Assembly (NCBI GenBank): GCA_028710155.1
Contig: JAQUSR010000003.1
Span: forward strand, 1 to 39,527
Reading direction: 5' to 3'
Length of the DNA: 39,527 nt
Source of the DNA: Bacteroidales bacterium
GTDB taxonomy: Bacteria; Bacteroidota; Bacteroidia; Bacteroidales; WRLA01
Part shown: positions 28,786 through 37,439 of the stretch, one piece after another
How positions within the stretch are numbered: position 1 is the stretch's first letter
Layout: each line of letters opens with the position of its first letter
Notes under the pieces: model-generated
What the model was told of the DNA's origin: nothing
What the model saw: only the letters and a program-made list of their open reading frames with translations
Database searches by the model: none
Made by a program: the position numbers and the translations under genes

Positions 28786-30066
28786 ATGAGTGTTGATGTT
28801 TTACTAGGATTGCAATGGGGCGATGAAGGAAAAGGAAAAATTGTAGATGTTTTAACGCCAAAATATGATGTAATTGCCCGTTTTCAAGGTGGACCGAATG
28901 CAGGTCATACCATCATTTTTCAAAATCAAAAATTTGTTTTACATTCTATTCCGTCCGGAATTTTTTATCCCGAAAAAATCAATATTATTGGAAACGGAGC
29001 CATCTTGGATCCCAATATTTTTATGGAAGAGGTGAAAAGTTTGACAGAACATGCCATCAATGTTTCCAATAACCTTAAAATATCCAAAAAGACTCATTTG
29101 ATTTTACCAACACATCGTTTGCTGGATGCTGTTTACGAACAAGCCAAAGGTGCTGCCAAAATCGGCTCCACTTTAAAAGGCATCGGTCCCACTTATACTG
29201 ATAAAATTTCACGTGTCGGATTGCGTGTCGGCGATATTTTGTCTGTCGATTTCAAAGAAAAATACCAAAAGTTGAAAGACATTCATTTAAAAATGGCGCA
29301 CGATCATTCTTCCGATTTTTCGAATTTTAAATTTGACGGAAAAACGTTGCAAGAATACGAAACATGTTGGTTTGCTGCCATTGAACAAATGAAGACCTTT
29401 GAATTTATTGATAGCGAAATTGTTATAAACAAATTACCACAACAAGGCAAAAAAGTGTTGGCGGAAGGCGCTCAAGGTTCTTTATTGGATGTTGATTTTG
29501 GATCATACCCATTTGTAACATCATCTAATACAACAATATCCGGCGTTTGTTCAGGGTTGGGAATTGCACCGAGCCATATCGGAAAAGTTTTTGGTATTGT
29601 TAAAGCCTATTGTACCCGTGTGGGCAGTGGACCTTTTCCGACTGAATTGTTTGATGCTACCGGTGAAACATTACGGAGACAAGGTGGTGAGTTTGGAGCT
29701 ACTACCGGACGTGCCCGCCGTTGCGGATGGCTGGATTTGCCGGCGTTAAAATATTCTGTGATGCTGAATGGTGTTACCGACTTAATCATCACTAAACCCG
29801 ATGTGATGAATAATTTTGAAACAATTTATGTTTGTACTCATTATCAAAAAGCAGGGAAAACATTTGATTTGATGCCTTATGATTGTGAAGGAGTTATACC
29901 TGTTTTGGAACAACATGAAGGATGGAATACCGATTTGAATGTTTCCGCTTTTGAACTTTTACCCGAGAAATTCAAAAAATATGTGTCGTATATCGAACAG
30001 CAAACGGGAGTAACAGTGTCGATTGTTAGCACCGGTGCCGACCGTTTACAAACATTGTTTCGTTAA
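28786..30066 (+). CDS. purA: Adenylosuccinate synthase
   Basis: 426 aa; GLQWGDEGKGKIVD, GGPNAGHTI, EGAQGSLLDVDFGSYPFVTSSNTT. Confidence 0.97.
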   Translation: MSVDVLLGLQWGDEGKGKIVDVLTPKYDVIARFQGGPNAGHTIIFQNQKFVLHSIPSGIFYPEKINIIGNGAILDPNIFMEEVKSLTEHAINVSNNLKISKKTHLILPTHRLLDAVYEQAKGAAKIGSTLKGIGPTYTDKISRVGLRVGDILSVDFKEKYQKLKDIHLKMAHDHSSDFSNFKFDGKTLQEYETCWFAAIEQMKTFEFIDSEIVINKLPQQGKKVLAEGAQGSLLDVDFGSYPFVTSSNTTISGVCSGLGIAPSHIGKVFGIVKAYCTRVGSGPFPTELFDATGETLRRQGGEFGATTGRARRCGWLDLPALKYSVMLNGVTDLIITKPDVMNNFETIYVCTHYQKAGKTFDLMPYDCEGVIPVLEQHEGWNTDLNVSAFELLPEKFKKYVSYIEQQTGVTVSIVSTGADRLQTLFR

Positions 30067-30076
30067 AAAAATATAA

Positions 30077-30685
30077 ATGATAAAATATATTCAACACATC
30101 ATTCTTTTGTCGGGAATGTTTATGACAGTTTTTTGGGGTTATGCCCAAAATTGGGAGTTTGTCAAAGAAAAAGACGGAATTAAAATTTTTACCCGAAAAG
30201 AAAACGGAGAAAATCTAAAATCGTTTAGAGGTGAAGCCGTTTTTAATACTTCCATTGAAAAAATCTCTTCAAAATTAGGTACAAAAAACAATTTTGATTG
30301 GTGGGATGAAGATTTGAGAGATGTAAAAATTATTGATATTGAAGAAGATAAATTTATTTCTTATTATCTGATGTATCCTGTTCCATGGCCGCTATCCAAC
30401 AGAGATTTGTGTGCAAAAGCATCCATCACCATTGATCGACAAAACAAACGAAAAATTGTTCATGCAAAACCAATTCCAACAGCATTGCCGGAGCGAAAAG
30501 GATGTATTCGTATTCAGAATTTTTATCAAAAATGGGATGTACAAGCCATTGACGATCATCATGTAAAAGTAATTTTGGAAGGTTTTATTGATCCATCCGG
30601 TGTAGTGCCTGCCTGGATTTATAATATGGTCATCACCGATACTCCATTAAAAGTGATGCGGGCTTTACGATCACATGTGGAATAA
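30077..30685 (+). CDS. Secreted START/SRPBCC-like lipid-binding domain protein
   Basis: 202 aa; signal peptide, WEFVKEKDGIKIFTRKENGENLKSFRGEAVF, PWPLSNRDLC, START-domain-like pattern. Confidence 0.8.
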   Translation: MIKYIQHIILLSGMFMTVFWGYAQNWEFVKEKDGIKIFTRKENGENLKSFRGEAVFNTSIEKISSKLGTKNNFDWWDEDLRDVKIIDIEEDKFISYYLMYPVPWPLSNRDLCAKASITIDRQNKRKIVHAKPIPTALPERKGCIRIQNFYQKWDVQAIDDHHVKVILEGFIDPSGVVPAWIYNMVITDTPLKVMRALRSHVE

Positions 30686-30753
30686 TACAAAAAGCCATGA
30701 AAATTTGTTTTTAAGTTGTCATTCATTAGTAGAACAAAAAAAATAAACGAAAA

Positions 30754-31251
30754 ATGCGTAACTTATTTTTATTAGTATTGACTATTCTGGTAGTAGTTTC
30801 CATTGCAACCATTTCGTGTTCAAAAAAGGAAAAAGAAGAACCAAAACAAGTTGCTATCCCTCAATACTATTTAAAGTATAAAGTGGATAATCAATATGCC
30901 GGAAATTTTTATTCGCCGATTTTTACGGCACAAATCATCTATTTTGACGAAAAAGGCGACTCCGTTGTGTTAGAAAATGAAGCATTACCTTGGGAAAAGA
31001 CTATTATGGTCGAGAAACCGTTTACTGCAAAGATGTATGGACGGTATGTAGTGAGTGTGGTAGCAGATTCGTTGCCTGATACGATAACTTTTGGTCATAA
31101 TGCCAATATCTTTTGGAAAGATAATATTTCTGATTTTTGGAATTATGATAATAATGCATCTACACATACGCTTCCAAAAGATCGTTTTTTGGAATTAATT
31201 CAGTCGCAACCAACGGCTCTTCAATTTAATAAAATTGAAGTTCTCGAATAA
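30754..31251 (+). CDS. Hypothetical lipoprotein
   Basis: 165 aa; lipobox-like ATISCSKKEKEE. Confidence 0.7.
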   Translation: MRNLFLLVLTILVVVSIATISCSKKEKEEPKQVAIPQYYLKYKVDNQYAGNFYSPIFTAQIIYFDEKGDSVVLENEALPWEKTIMVEKPFTAKMYGRYVVSVVADSLPDTITFGHNANIFWKDNISDFWNYDNNASTHTLPKDRFLELIQSQPTALQFNKIEVLE

Positions 31252-31265
31252 CGGCAAAAGTGATA

Positions 31266-31291
31266 AAGACTGCTTTCGGGCAGTTTTTTTG
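31266..31291 (+). terminator. Intrinsic terminator
   Basis: ACTGCT-TTCG-GGCAGT followed by a T run. Confidence 0.75.
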
Positions 31292-31312
31292 TGTTGAAAT
31301 GCGCAAAAATTG

Positions 31313-31320
31313 TAGTTTTG
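31313..31320 (+). promoter_or_regulatory. Bacteroidetes -7 element (TAGTTTTG) for tldD
   Basis: TAGTTTTG about 43 nt upstream of ATG 31364; TTTG at 31288-31291 in the -33 position. Confidence 0.5.
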
Positions 31321-31363
31321 CCTGAGAAATATGAATATTTTCAATAACCATTAATTGTGATTG

Positions 31364-32812
31364 ATGCATGGAATAATGATGCAATTCAATCACCAATTTA
31401 GCAGCACATACGATATGAACCATTTTGGAGTAACCTTAGAAGATCTAAAAACTGTAATTGCCGCCGCATTAGCCAAAGGCGGCGATTTTGCCGATTTGTA
31501 TTTTGAACATACACAAGCAAATAACATTTCGTTGAGAGATGGACAAGTGAATAGAGTTTCGTCAGATGTAGATTTTGGCGTAGGCATTAGAGTTTTGAAA
31601 GGCGATCAAACGGGTTATGCTTATACAGAAACATTGACGTTGAAAGAGATGCTGAAGGCGGCAAAAGCAGCTGCAACCATTGCGGAAGAATCGAAAATAT
31701 GTTTGCCGATCAATGTAACTGAAAAGAAATTTCATAATTATTATCCTGTTCAAATAGATTGGTCAACCATAACTATTGAACAAAAAGCGGCGGCGATTCA
31801 ACAATTGAATGATCGAATTTTTGAGTTGGATGAACGGGTTTTGAAAGTGATGGCGGGTATGGCTGACAGCAGCACACATATTTTGTATTTCAATTCGGAA
31901 GGCACATTGTGTTCCGATTTTCGCCCGATGATGTCATTGGCAGCCACCTGCATTATGGAACAAGCCGGACAAATTGAAAGCAGCTCGACCAGCAGATCGT
32001 ATCGTAAGGGTTTTGAGTATGTGACTCCGGAAAATATTGAAATGTTGGCACAAGAAACGGTTCAAAAAACAGCAGTATTGTTTGGCGCAAAACAGCCCGT
32101 TGGCGGTGAAATGCCTGTGGTAATGGCAGCCGGCGGTTCCGGAATTTTGTTGCATGAAGCCATTGGACATGCGTTTGAAGCAGACTTTAACCGAAAAAAC
32201 ATCTCGATTTTTTCCGATAAATTAGGAAAAAAAATCTGCAACGAACAAATAAATGTTGTGGATGACGGAACCATTGTAGGCAATAGAGGCGCTGTGAATA
32301 TGGATGATGAAGGAATTGCCGGACAAAAAACATATATTGTAAAAGAAGGAATATTAAATAGTTATCTTCATGATCGTATCAGTGCCAAACATTATGGAGT
32401 GGCTGCTACCGGCAATGGACGGAGAGAGTCGTTTCGCTTTGCACCGGTTCCGCGAATGCGGGCAACGTATATGGAAAACGGAGTGTTAAGCGAAGATGAT
32501 TTGATAGCATCAGTGAAACGAGGTATTTATTGCGATACGTTTACTAACGGTGAGGTGCAAATTGGTGCCGGAGATTTTACCTTTTTTGTTAAACACGGTT
32601 ACATGATTGAAAACGGAAAACGAACACAATCTGTTAAAGACATCAATATTATTGGCAACGGACCGCAAGCGTTGGCAGATATTACTATGGTTGCCAACAA
32701 TTATACAATGGATGATGGACGTTGGACTTGTGGCAAAAGCGGACAATCTTGTCCGGTTACTTGCGGCATTCCGGCAATTTTGGTCAAGAAGTTAACGGTA
32801 GGAGGAGAATGA
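31364..32812 (+). CDS. tldD: TldD/PmbA family metalloprotease (TldD type)
   Basis: HEAIGHAFEAD zinc motif, AAGGSGILLHEAIGHAFEADFNRKNISIFSDKLG; ATG 31364 chosen over the ORF-track TTG at 31361. Confidence 0.93.
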   Translation: MHGIMMQFNHQFSSTYDMNHFGVTLEDLKTVIAAALAKGGDFADLYFEHTQANNISLRDGQVNRVSSDVDFGVGIRVLKGDQTGYAYTETLTLKEMLKAAKAAATIAEESKICLPINVTEKKFHNYYPVQIDWSTITIEQKAAAIQQLNDRIFELDERVLKVMAGMADSSTHILYFNSEGTLCSDFRPMMSLAATCIMEQAGQIESSSTSRSYRKGFEYVTPENIEMLAQETVQKTAVLFGAKQPVGGEMPVVMAAGGSGILLHEAIGHAFEADFNRKNISIFSDKLGKKICNEQINVVDDGTIVGNRGAVNMDDEGIAGQKTYIVKEGILNSYLHDRISAKHYGVAATGNGRRESFRFAPVPRMRATYMENGVLSEDDLIASVKRGIYCDTFTNGEVQIGAGDFTFFVKHGYMIENGKRTQSVKDINIIGNGPQALADITMVANNYTMDDGRWTCGKSGQSCPVTCGIPAILVKKLTVGGE

Positions 32813-32870
32813 TGGTGAGAGGCAGATTGTACTTGCCATTTATTTCCGCAAAAACAAGATAATCAAAAGT

Positions 32871-33983
32871 TTATAAGTTTGTGATCTCTTCGCTGATAGA
32901 GGTTACTTCCTGCATCGGAACAATAATTTCGTATATGCCTTTTTCGATAGGTTTCAAATTCATTTTTCGTTGAATCTCGGTATCGGTGGTAGTCAGAAAA
33001 TAATTCGATCCATCGCAACCGCGAACATAAAATGTTGCACCTTGATACTCGGCAAAAGTAGCTATTTCGACAAAAGATGTAACTTCATGAATATTAATAT
33101 TTTGGTCGATAATTTTGTAATCTCCGTTTTCTAACGTTGTGGTTGCATAAAGGTTGCCTTGATGACGGGCAAAGATTCCGTTGCGCACAGGATTTTTAAA
33201 TGCTGATTTTTCCGTTTCTCCAATTTTAACCCATTGATTATCGGTGAATGTTGCAACCAAAGTTTCGGATCCGTCTGATGAGATTTGATAAATCTCGCCG
33301 CCTTCGTTGGGTGCATGATAGCCCGAAAAAACATATTCCGGAAAACCGCCGTTTCCTAACGTTGATGCCGTGAAACCACCTCCGGTGTTGGGCCATGAAT
33401 GAGGATAATCGCCACCCATTTCAGGGCTGTAAGGAATGTAAAGCGTAGACACACAATTGCTCGTAAAACGAATCACGGCATAGCCCGGTCCCGTTGTATC
33501 CCAATAAGTTCCGGGGTAATCTAAACGAAGTCCCCAATAAACATCTCGCAGCGTATGCAACGATTTGACATCGCCTGCAACGCTGATGAAACCGCCCACC
33601 GTTCCGCCATATTTGTTGGATACATAGTTTTCCATATCATATAATGTAACAGCTTTTTGCAATAAGATTTTATGAGTCGGAAAATCTACTAAATTGCGAA
33701 TGGTTTTCAATTTGGTGCGTTCGTCAACAGATAAACCCCAAGACGAATCGGTGCTGATTCTGATAAATTCGGCCACCGAAACTTCATTGGATTCAAGAAG
33801 GCTTGGTCGTTGTTCAAAAAAACCGGTTAACGAGGCCATGTACTCTTTGTTATACGTTCCAACAGTCGGGTCAACAAAGGGTTCCGGTTTATTATTATTA
33901 TCTTTTTTACAAGAAATGATGCAAAATGTCAGCAACGAGGCTAACAGAATCATTGTAATAAATTTAAAATCAATGTATTTCAT
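32871..33983 (-). CDS. Uncharacterised lipoprotein
   Basis: 370 aa; lipobox LLTFCIISCKKDNNN; no family identified by eye. Confidence 0.7.
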   Translation of the reverse strand: MKYIDFKFITMILLASLLTFCIISCKKDNNNKPEPFVDPTVGTYNKEYMASLTGFFEQRPSLLESNEVSVAEFIRISTDSSWGLSVDERTKLKTIRNLVDFPTHKILLQKAVTLYDMENYVSNKYGGTVGGFISVAGDVKSLHTLRDVYWGLRLDYPGTYWDTTGPGYAVIRFTSNCVSTLYIPYSPEMGGDYPHSWPNTGGGFTASTLGNGGFPEYVFSGYHAPNEGGEIYQISSDGSETLVATFTDNQWVKIGETEKSAFKNPVRNGIFARHQGNLYATTTLENGDYKIIDQNINIHEVTSFVEIATFAEYQGATFYVRGCDGSNYFLTTTDTEIQRKMNLKPIEKGIYEIIVPMQEVTSISEEITNL

Positions 33984-34009
33984 GGGAATTTGTAGTTAAA
34001 AAATATGCA

Positions 34010-34018
34010 GCAAAAGTA
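34010..34018 (-). promoter_or_regulatory. Bacteroidetes -7 element (TACTTTTGC)
   Basis: Minus-strand TACTTTTGC about 27 nt upstream of ATG 33983. Confidence 0.55.
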
Positions 34019-34127
34019 ATTATTATTTTGTTTTTTTGTTGAATGGGATTTTTAACGGCTCTTTTCTTTTTGGAGGATTTTGTCTAAGAAAAGAAAATTG
34101 TAATGCGTTATCGAAGTTTCAACGCAC

Positions 34128-35258
34128 TCAAAAATTTTTATCCTTAATAGCTTCAGTCGTTTCGAGAATCAACTCTTTTGTTTTGTTGATGTAAAACTGT
34201 GGAGGTAATCCTTCGTAATCTTTATAGGTAAAATTTTCGATACGTTTGGCAATCGCCGGTTCAATTTGAGTGCCTTCGTGCCATTCATTAAAGGAGGTGA
34301 TTCCGATGATTTTAGGATGAACGGCAGCGGCAGCACGAAACATCTCTTCGTAATATTTTCCTTTTTGTCGCTCGCGTTGATTGTGCCGATTCCATGGACG
34401 GATGCGGGTGTCGGAGTAGCCCGGACCGACACATGGAACGAAGATTAGTTGGTTGTTTTGTGCAAAATCTGCCATTTGTGGCCAATGTTCGGGTGTGCTG
34501 CCATACACAAAACCGCTGCTGGCAAAGTAGGTATAAAAGCCATCGAAACCGGTTTCTGTAAAAAAACGTTGTTCGTCTTCTTCCACCCACAAACCCAAAT
34601 AAAACCCATCTAACGGCGTATTTCTTATTGTCAATTCACCATCGCAGGTCAGCAGCTTTTGCCACTCTTCGATGGGCAATTTGTAGGAGTCGTAAACATA
34701 GAAAAACGATTTGTTGTGGTAGCGATAAAAAGCCGGATGTGCGGCATAACGGTCGAAAATATATTCCAAGTTGGCACGAAATTCGGCAGCGGTTTTATAT
34801 TCCGGCTCTATGTGTAATAATATTTTTAATCCCTTTTTTTGAGCTATTGCGAGATAAAGCGGCAACGAAACATCACCGTTTTTGTTTTTTCCCGACCACG
34901 ATAGTGCGACGGTGCCGATGCCAGCAGCTCGAATCATTTCAAAATGTTTGAAAATCAATGCTGTGTCGTTGCTGCTGTAGCATCCCGATTCAGGATAAAA
35001 ATCGGCTCCGATGTCATCGCCACCCACAAAACTGCCTGCATGATTCCATGTTGTGTCTGACCAATGCGGTAAAACGGAGTGGTTCCAATGGGCATAGTTG
35101 CCATCGGTTTCGGGATTCTCGTACCAAGCGTAATAAAAAGTGTGAACATTGTCATTGACGGCGTCCGAATTGTCGGCATGATGGCACGCCGTTATGATGA
35201 AGAGGATGCCACCAAAGAAAAACAGAAGAAGAAGTTTTTTTCGAGCAATCATATTCAA
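34128..35258 (-). CDS. Glycoside hydrolase family 99-like (endo-alpha-mannanase/mannosidase-type) lipoprotein
   Basis: 376 aa; FYYAWYENPETDGNYAHWNHSVLPHW, DDIGADFYPESGCYSSND, ALSWSGKNKNG, ITSFNEWHEGTQIEPA typical of GH99/GH99-like enzymes; lipobox FIITAC. Confidence 0.85.
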   Translation of the reverse strand: MNMIARKKLLLLFFFGGILFIITACHHADNSDAVNDNVHTFYYAWYENPETDGNYAHWNHSVLPHWSDTTWNHAGSFVGGDDIGADFYPESGCYSSNDTALIFKHFEMIRAAGIGTVALSWSGKNKNGDVSLPLYLAIAQKKGLKILLHIEPEYKTAAEFRANLEYIFDRYAAHPAFYRYHNKSFFYVYDSYKLPIEEWQKLLTCDGELTIRNTPLDGFYLGLWVEEDEQRFFTETGFDGFYTYFASSGFVYGSTPEHWPQMADFAQNNQLIFVPCVGPGYSDTRIRPWNRHNQRERQKGKYYEEMFRAAAAVHPKIIGITSFNEWHEGTQIEPAIAKRIENFTYKDYEGLPPQFYINKTKELILETTEAIKDKNF

Positions 35259-35272
35259 AGTGTGGTATCAAG

Positions 35273-36115
35273 TTAATCGTTGAGCGATTCGCCGCAATAA
35301 TTGCAATAGTTGGCTTCGTTCGAGTTTTCCGTTCCGCAGTGCGGACAACAATTTTTGATGTTGGTGCGTTTGGTCATTTCGGAGGTAACGATGCCGGTCG
35401 GCACGGCGATGATGGCATAGCCAATGAGCATGGCGATAGATGATAGAATTTTTCCGAAGATGGTTTGCGGCACCACGTCTCCAAAACCGACTGTTGTTAC
35501 CGTAACAATCGCCCAATAGATGCCTTGCGGAATGCTGGTAAATCCATTTTCTTCTCCTTCAAGAACATACATGAGCGTTCCTAAAATAACCACTAAAATC
35601 AGCACAATCGACATAAACAGCACGATTTTGTACATACTGGCTTTCATCGCTTGCATCAGCGTGATCGATTCTTTGTTGAAACGGGTGAGTTTGAGGATGC
35701 GAAACACGCGCAGTAGTCGAAAAATACGAACTACTAACAGATATTGCGATCCATACAATACGAGGCTCAAATAGGTGGGCAAAATGGACAATAAGTCGAT
35801 GATGCCCCAAAAACTGAAAATGTATTTTTCGGGTTTCGGACTGATGTAGATACGCATCACATATTCGGCTGTGAAAATGGCGGTAAACAGCCATTCAAGC
35901 AGATAGAAACCCAATTTAAAATTTTCGTGTAGCAGATGAACGCTATCCAAAATCACAACCAAGATACTGGCAAGAATCGTCCATAAAAGATAGACATCGA
36001 ATTGTTTACCGGCTTTTGTGTCGCTTTCAAAAATAATTTCGTAGAGTTTTGGTCTATCGATTTTTTTGACAATTTTTTCTTGAATGAAAAGTCGAAATTT
36101 TGTCATTACAGCCAT
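35273..36115 (-). CDS. Voltage-gated-type ion transporter (Kv-like) with C-terminal zinc ribbon
   Basis: 280 aa; S4-like VVRIFRLLRVFRILKLTRFNK, selectivity filter TVTTVGFGDVVP, C-terminal CPHCGTENSNEANYCNYCGESLND. Confidence 0.92.
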   Translation of the reverse strand: MAVMTKFRLFIQEKIVKKIDRPKLYEIIFESDTKAGKQFDVYLLWTILASILVVILDSVHLLHENFKLGFYLLEWLFTAIFTAEYVMRIYISPKPEKYIFSFWGIIDLLSILPTYLSLVLYGSQYLLVVRIFRLLRVFRILKLTRFNKESITLMQAMKASMYKIVLFMSIVLILVVILGTLMYVLEGEENGFTSIPQGIYWAIVTVTTVGFGDVVPQTIFGKILSSIAMLIGYAIIAVPTGIVTSEMTKRTNIKNCCPHCGTENSNEANYCNYCGESLND

Positions 36116-37170
36116 TTTTTACGATGAAATAAAAAAATCATGATTACTACCGTCAGGATGATTATAAGCCACATGATGAGGTAGCCGAAACGAAAGTGAA
36201 TAAGAGGAATATTGTCGAAATTGGTGCCATAAACACCAACAATGAAGGTGATGGGAATAAAAAAGACCGAAAATATGGTTAATATTTTCAAAATATCGTT
36301 TAATTTGTTGGAAACATTGGATTGAAAGACGTTGAGTAGATCCGACAAGATTTCGCGATAGTTATCGATAGAGTCGTTAGCCAGCTCAATATTGCTGTGC
36401 ACTTGTTTGAGATAGGCTTGAATATTTTTGTGTATCAAATCCGAGTCGGATTTATTGAAGTTGAGAACGACTTCACGACAAGGTTTGATGATTTTTCGGA
36501 GATAGATCATTTCGCTTTTATATTGATCGATTTCAGATAAAGTATCTTTGGATATTTTTTGCATCAATTTTTCGTCTAAAGCTTCTATTTTTTCTCCTAA
36601 ACAGCTGATAATGTAAATGTAATTATCGATAACGGTATCTAAAAGGGCAACAGCTAAATAATCGGAACCGGAATTGCGAAGACGTTTTTTGTTGTTGCGA
36701 AGTCGTTCGCGAACGGGATTAAATACATCGCCTTCACGTTCCTGAAACGAAATCAGCCAATGATTTTTGATGATTAGTACCAAGTTTTCGGAAACAAGTT
36801 GATGCTGTTTTTCGTTGTATTGCAACATCTTAAGAGAGATGTAGATGCAATCATCGTATTCATGAATTTTCGGTCGAGAATAGGTGTCCAACAAATCGGA
36901 GATAATTAGCGATTCGATGTGAAATTTTTGGGCAATTTGTTGAATGATTTGATTGTCGTGTAAACCGTCCACATTTAGCCACGAAGTGGTGGAAGAGTTG
37001 TCGGTGAAATCTATTTCTGAAATATCAGTGATGTCTTTTTCATGGATAAAATCGGCATTATATTCGATTTGGCGAAGTCGAACGCGATCGCTTTTTTTCT
37101 TGCCTTGAAAAAGCATTGCATCGGGTGATAATCCGATATTTTCTTTCTGTGCGGTAATAAATCGTGCCAT
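36106..37170 (-). CDS. CorA-like divalent cation transporter with variant GTN signature
   Basis: 354 aa; SISEIDFTDNSSTTSWLNVDGL, FFIPITFIVGVYGTNFDNIPLIHFRFGYLIMWLIIIL...FLFHRKKWL; CorA architecture with two C-terminal TMs. Confidence 0.92.
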   Translation of the reverse strand: MARFITAQKENIGLSPDAMLFQGKKKSDRVRLRQIEYNADFIHEKDITDISEIDFTDNSSTTSWLNVDGLHDNQIIQQIAQKFHIESLIISDLLDTYSRPKIHEYDDCIYISLKMLQYNEKQHQLVSENLVLIIKNHWLISFQEREGDVFNPVRERLRNNKKRLRNSGSDYLAVALLDTVIDNYIYIISCLGEKIEALDEKLMQKISKDTLSEIDQYKSEMIYLRKIIKPCREVVLNFNKSDSDLIHKNIQAYLKQVHSNIELANDSIDNYREILSDLLNVFQSNVSNKLNDILKILTIFSVFFIPITFIVGVYGTNFDNIPLIHFRFGYLIMWLIIILTVVIMIFLFHRKKWL

Positions 37171-37223
37171 TGTGCGAAATCATTGAGGGAAGACAACTTC
37201 TTTGTTGATTTTTTTAGACTTGA

Positions 37224-37231
37224 CAAAGGTA
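37224..37231 (-). promoter_or_regulatory. Bacteroidetes -7 element (TACCTTTG) for the corA-like/channel pair
   Basis: Minus-strand TACCTTTG about 54 nt upstream of ATG 37170. Confidence 0.55.
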
Positions 37232-37389
37232 ATATAAATGACACAAAGTACAAATAAGAATGAATTGTGTTTATGTTATAGTAAATCAAATATTTGTAAT
37301 TTTCCTAAACGTGAAAATATCGTAAAAATTGATGGTTTTTCGTTATCAAAAATAGTATTTATAAAAATTTATGATATGTATAAATAATG

Positions 37390-37397
37390 TACCTTTG
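37390..37397 (+). promoter_or_regulatory. Bacteroidetes -7 element (TACCTTTG) for the alpha-2-macroglobulin-like gene
   Basis: TACCTTTG 43 nt upstream of ATG 37440. Confidence 0.6.
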
Positions 37398-37439
37398 TGC
37401 CTTCATAATTCGAGAAATAAATCATTAAATATCAAAGTA

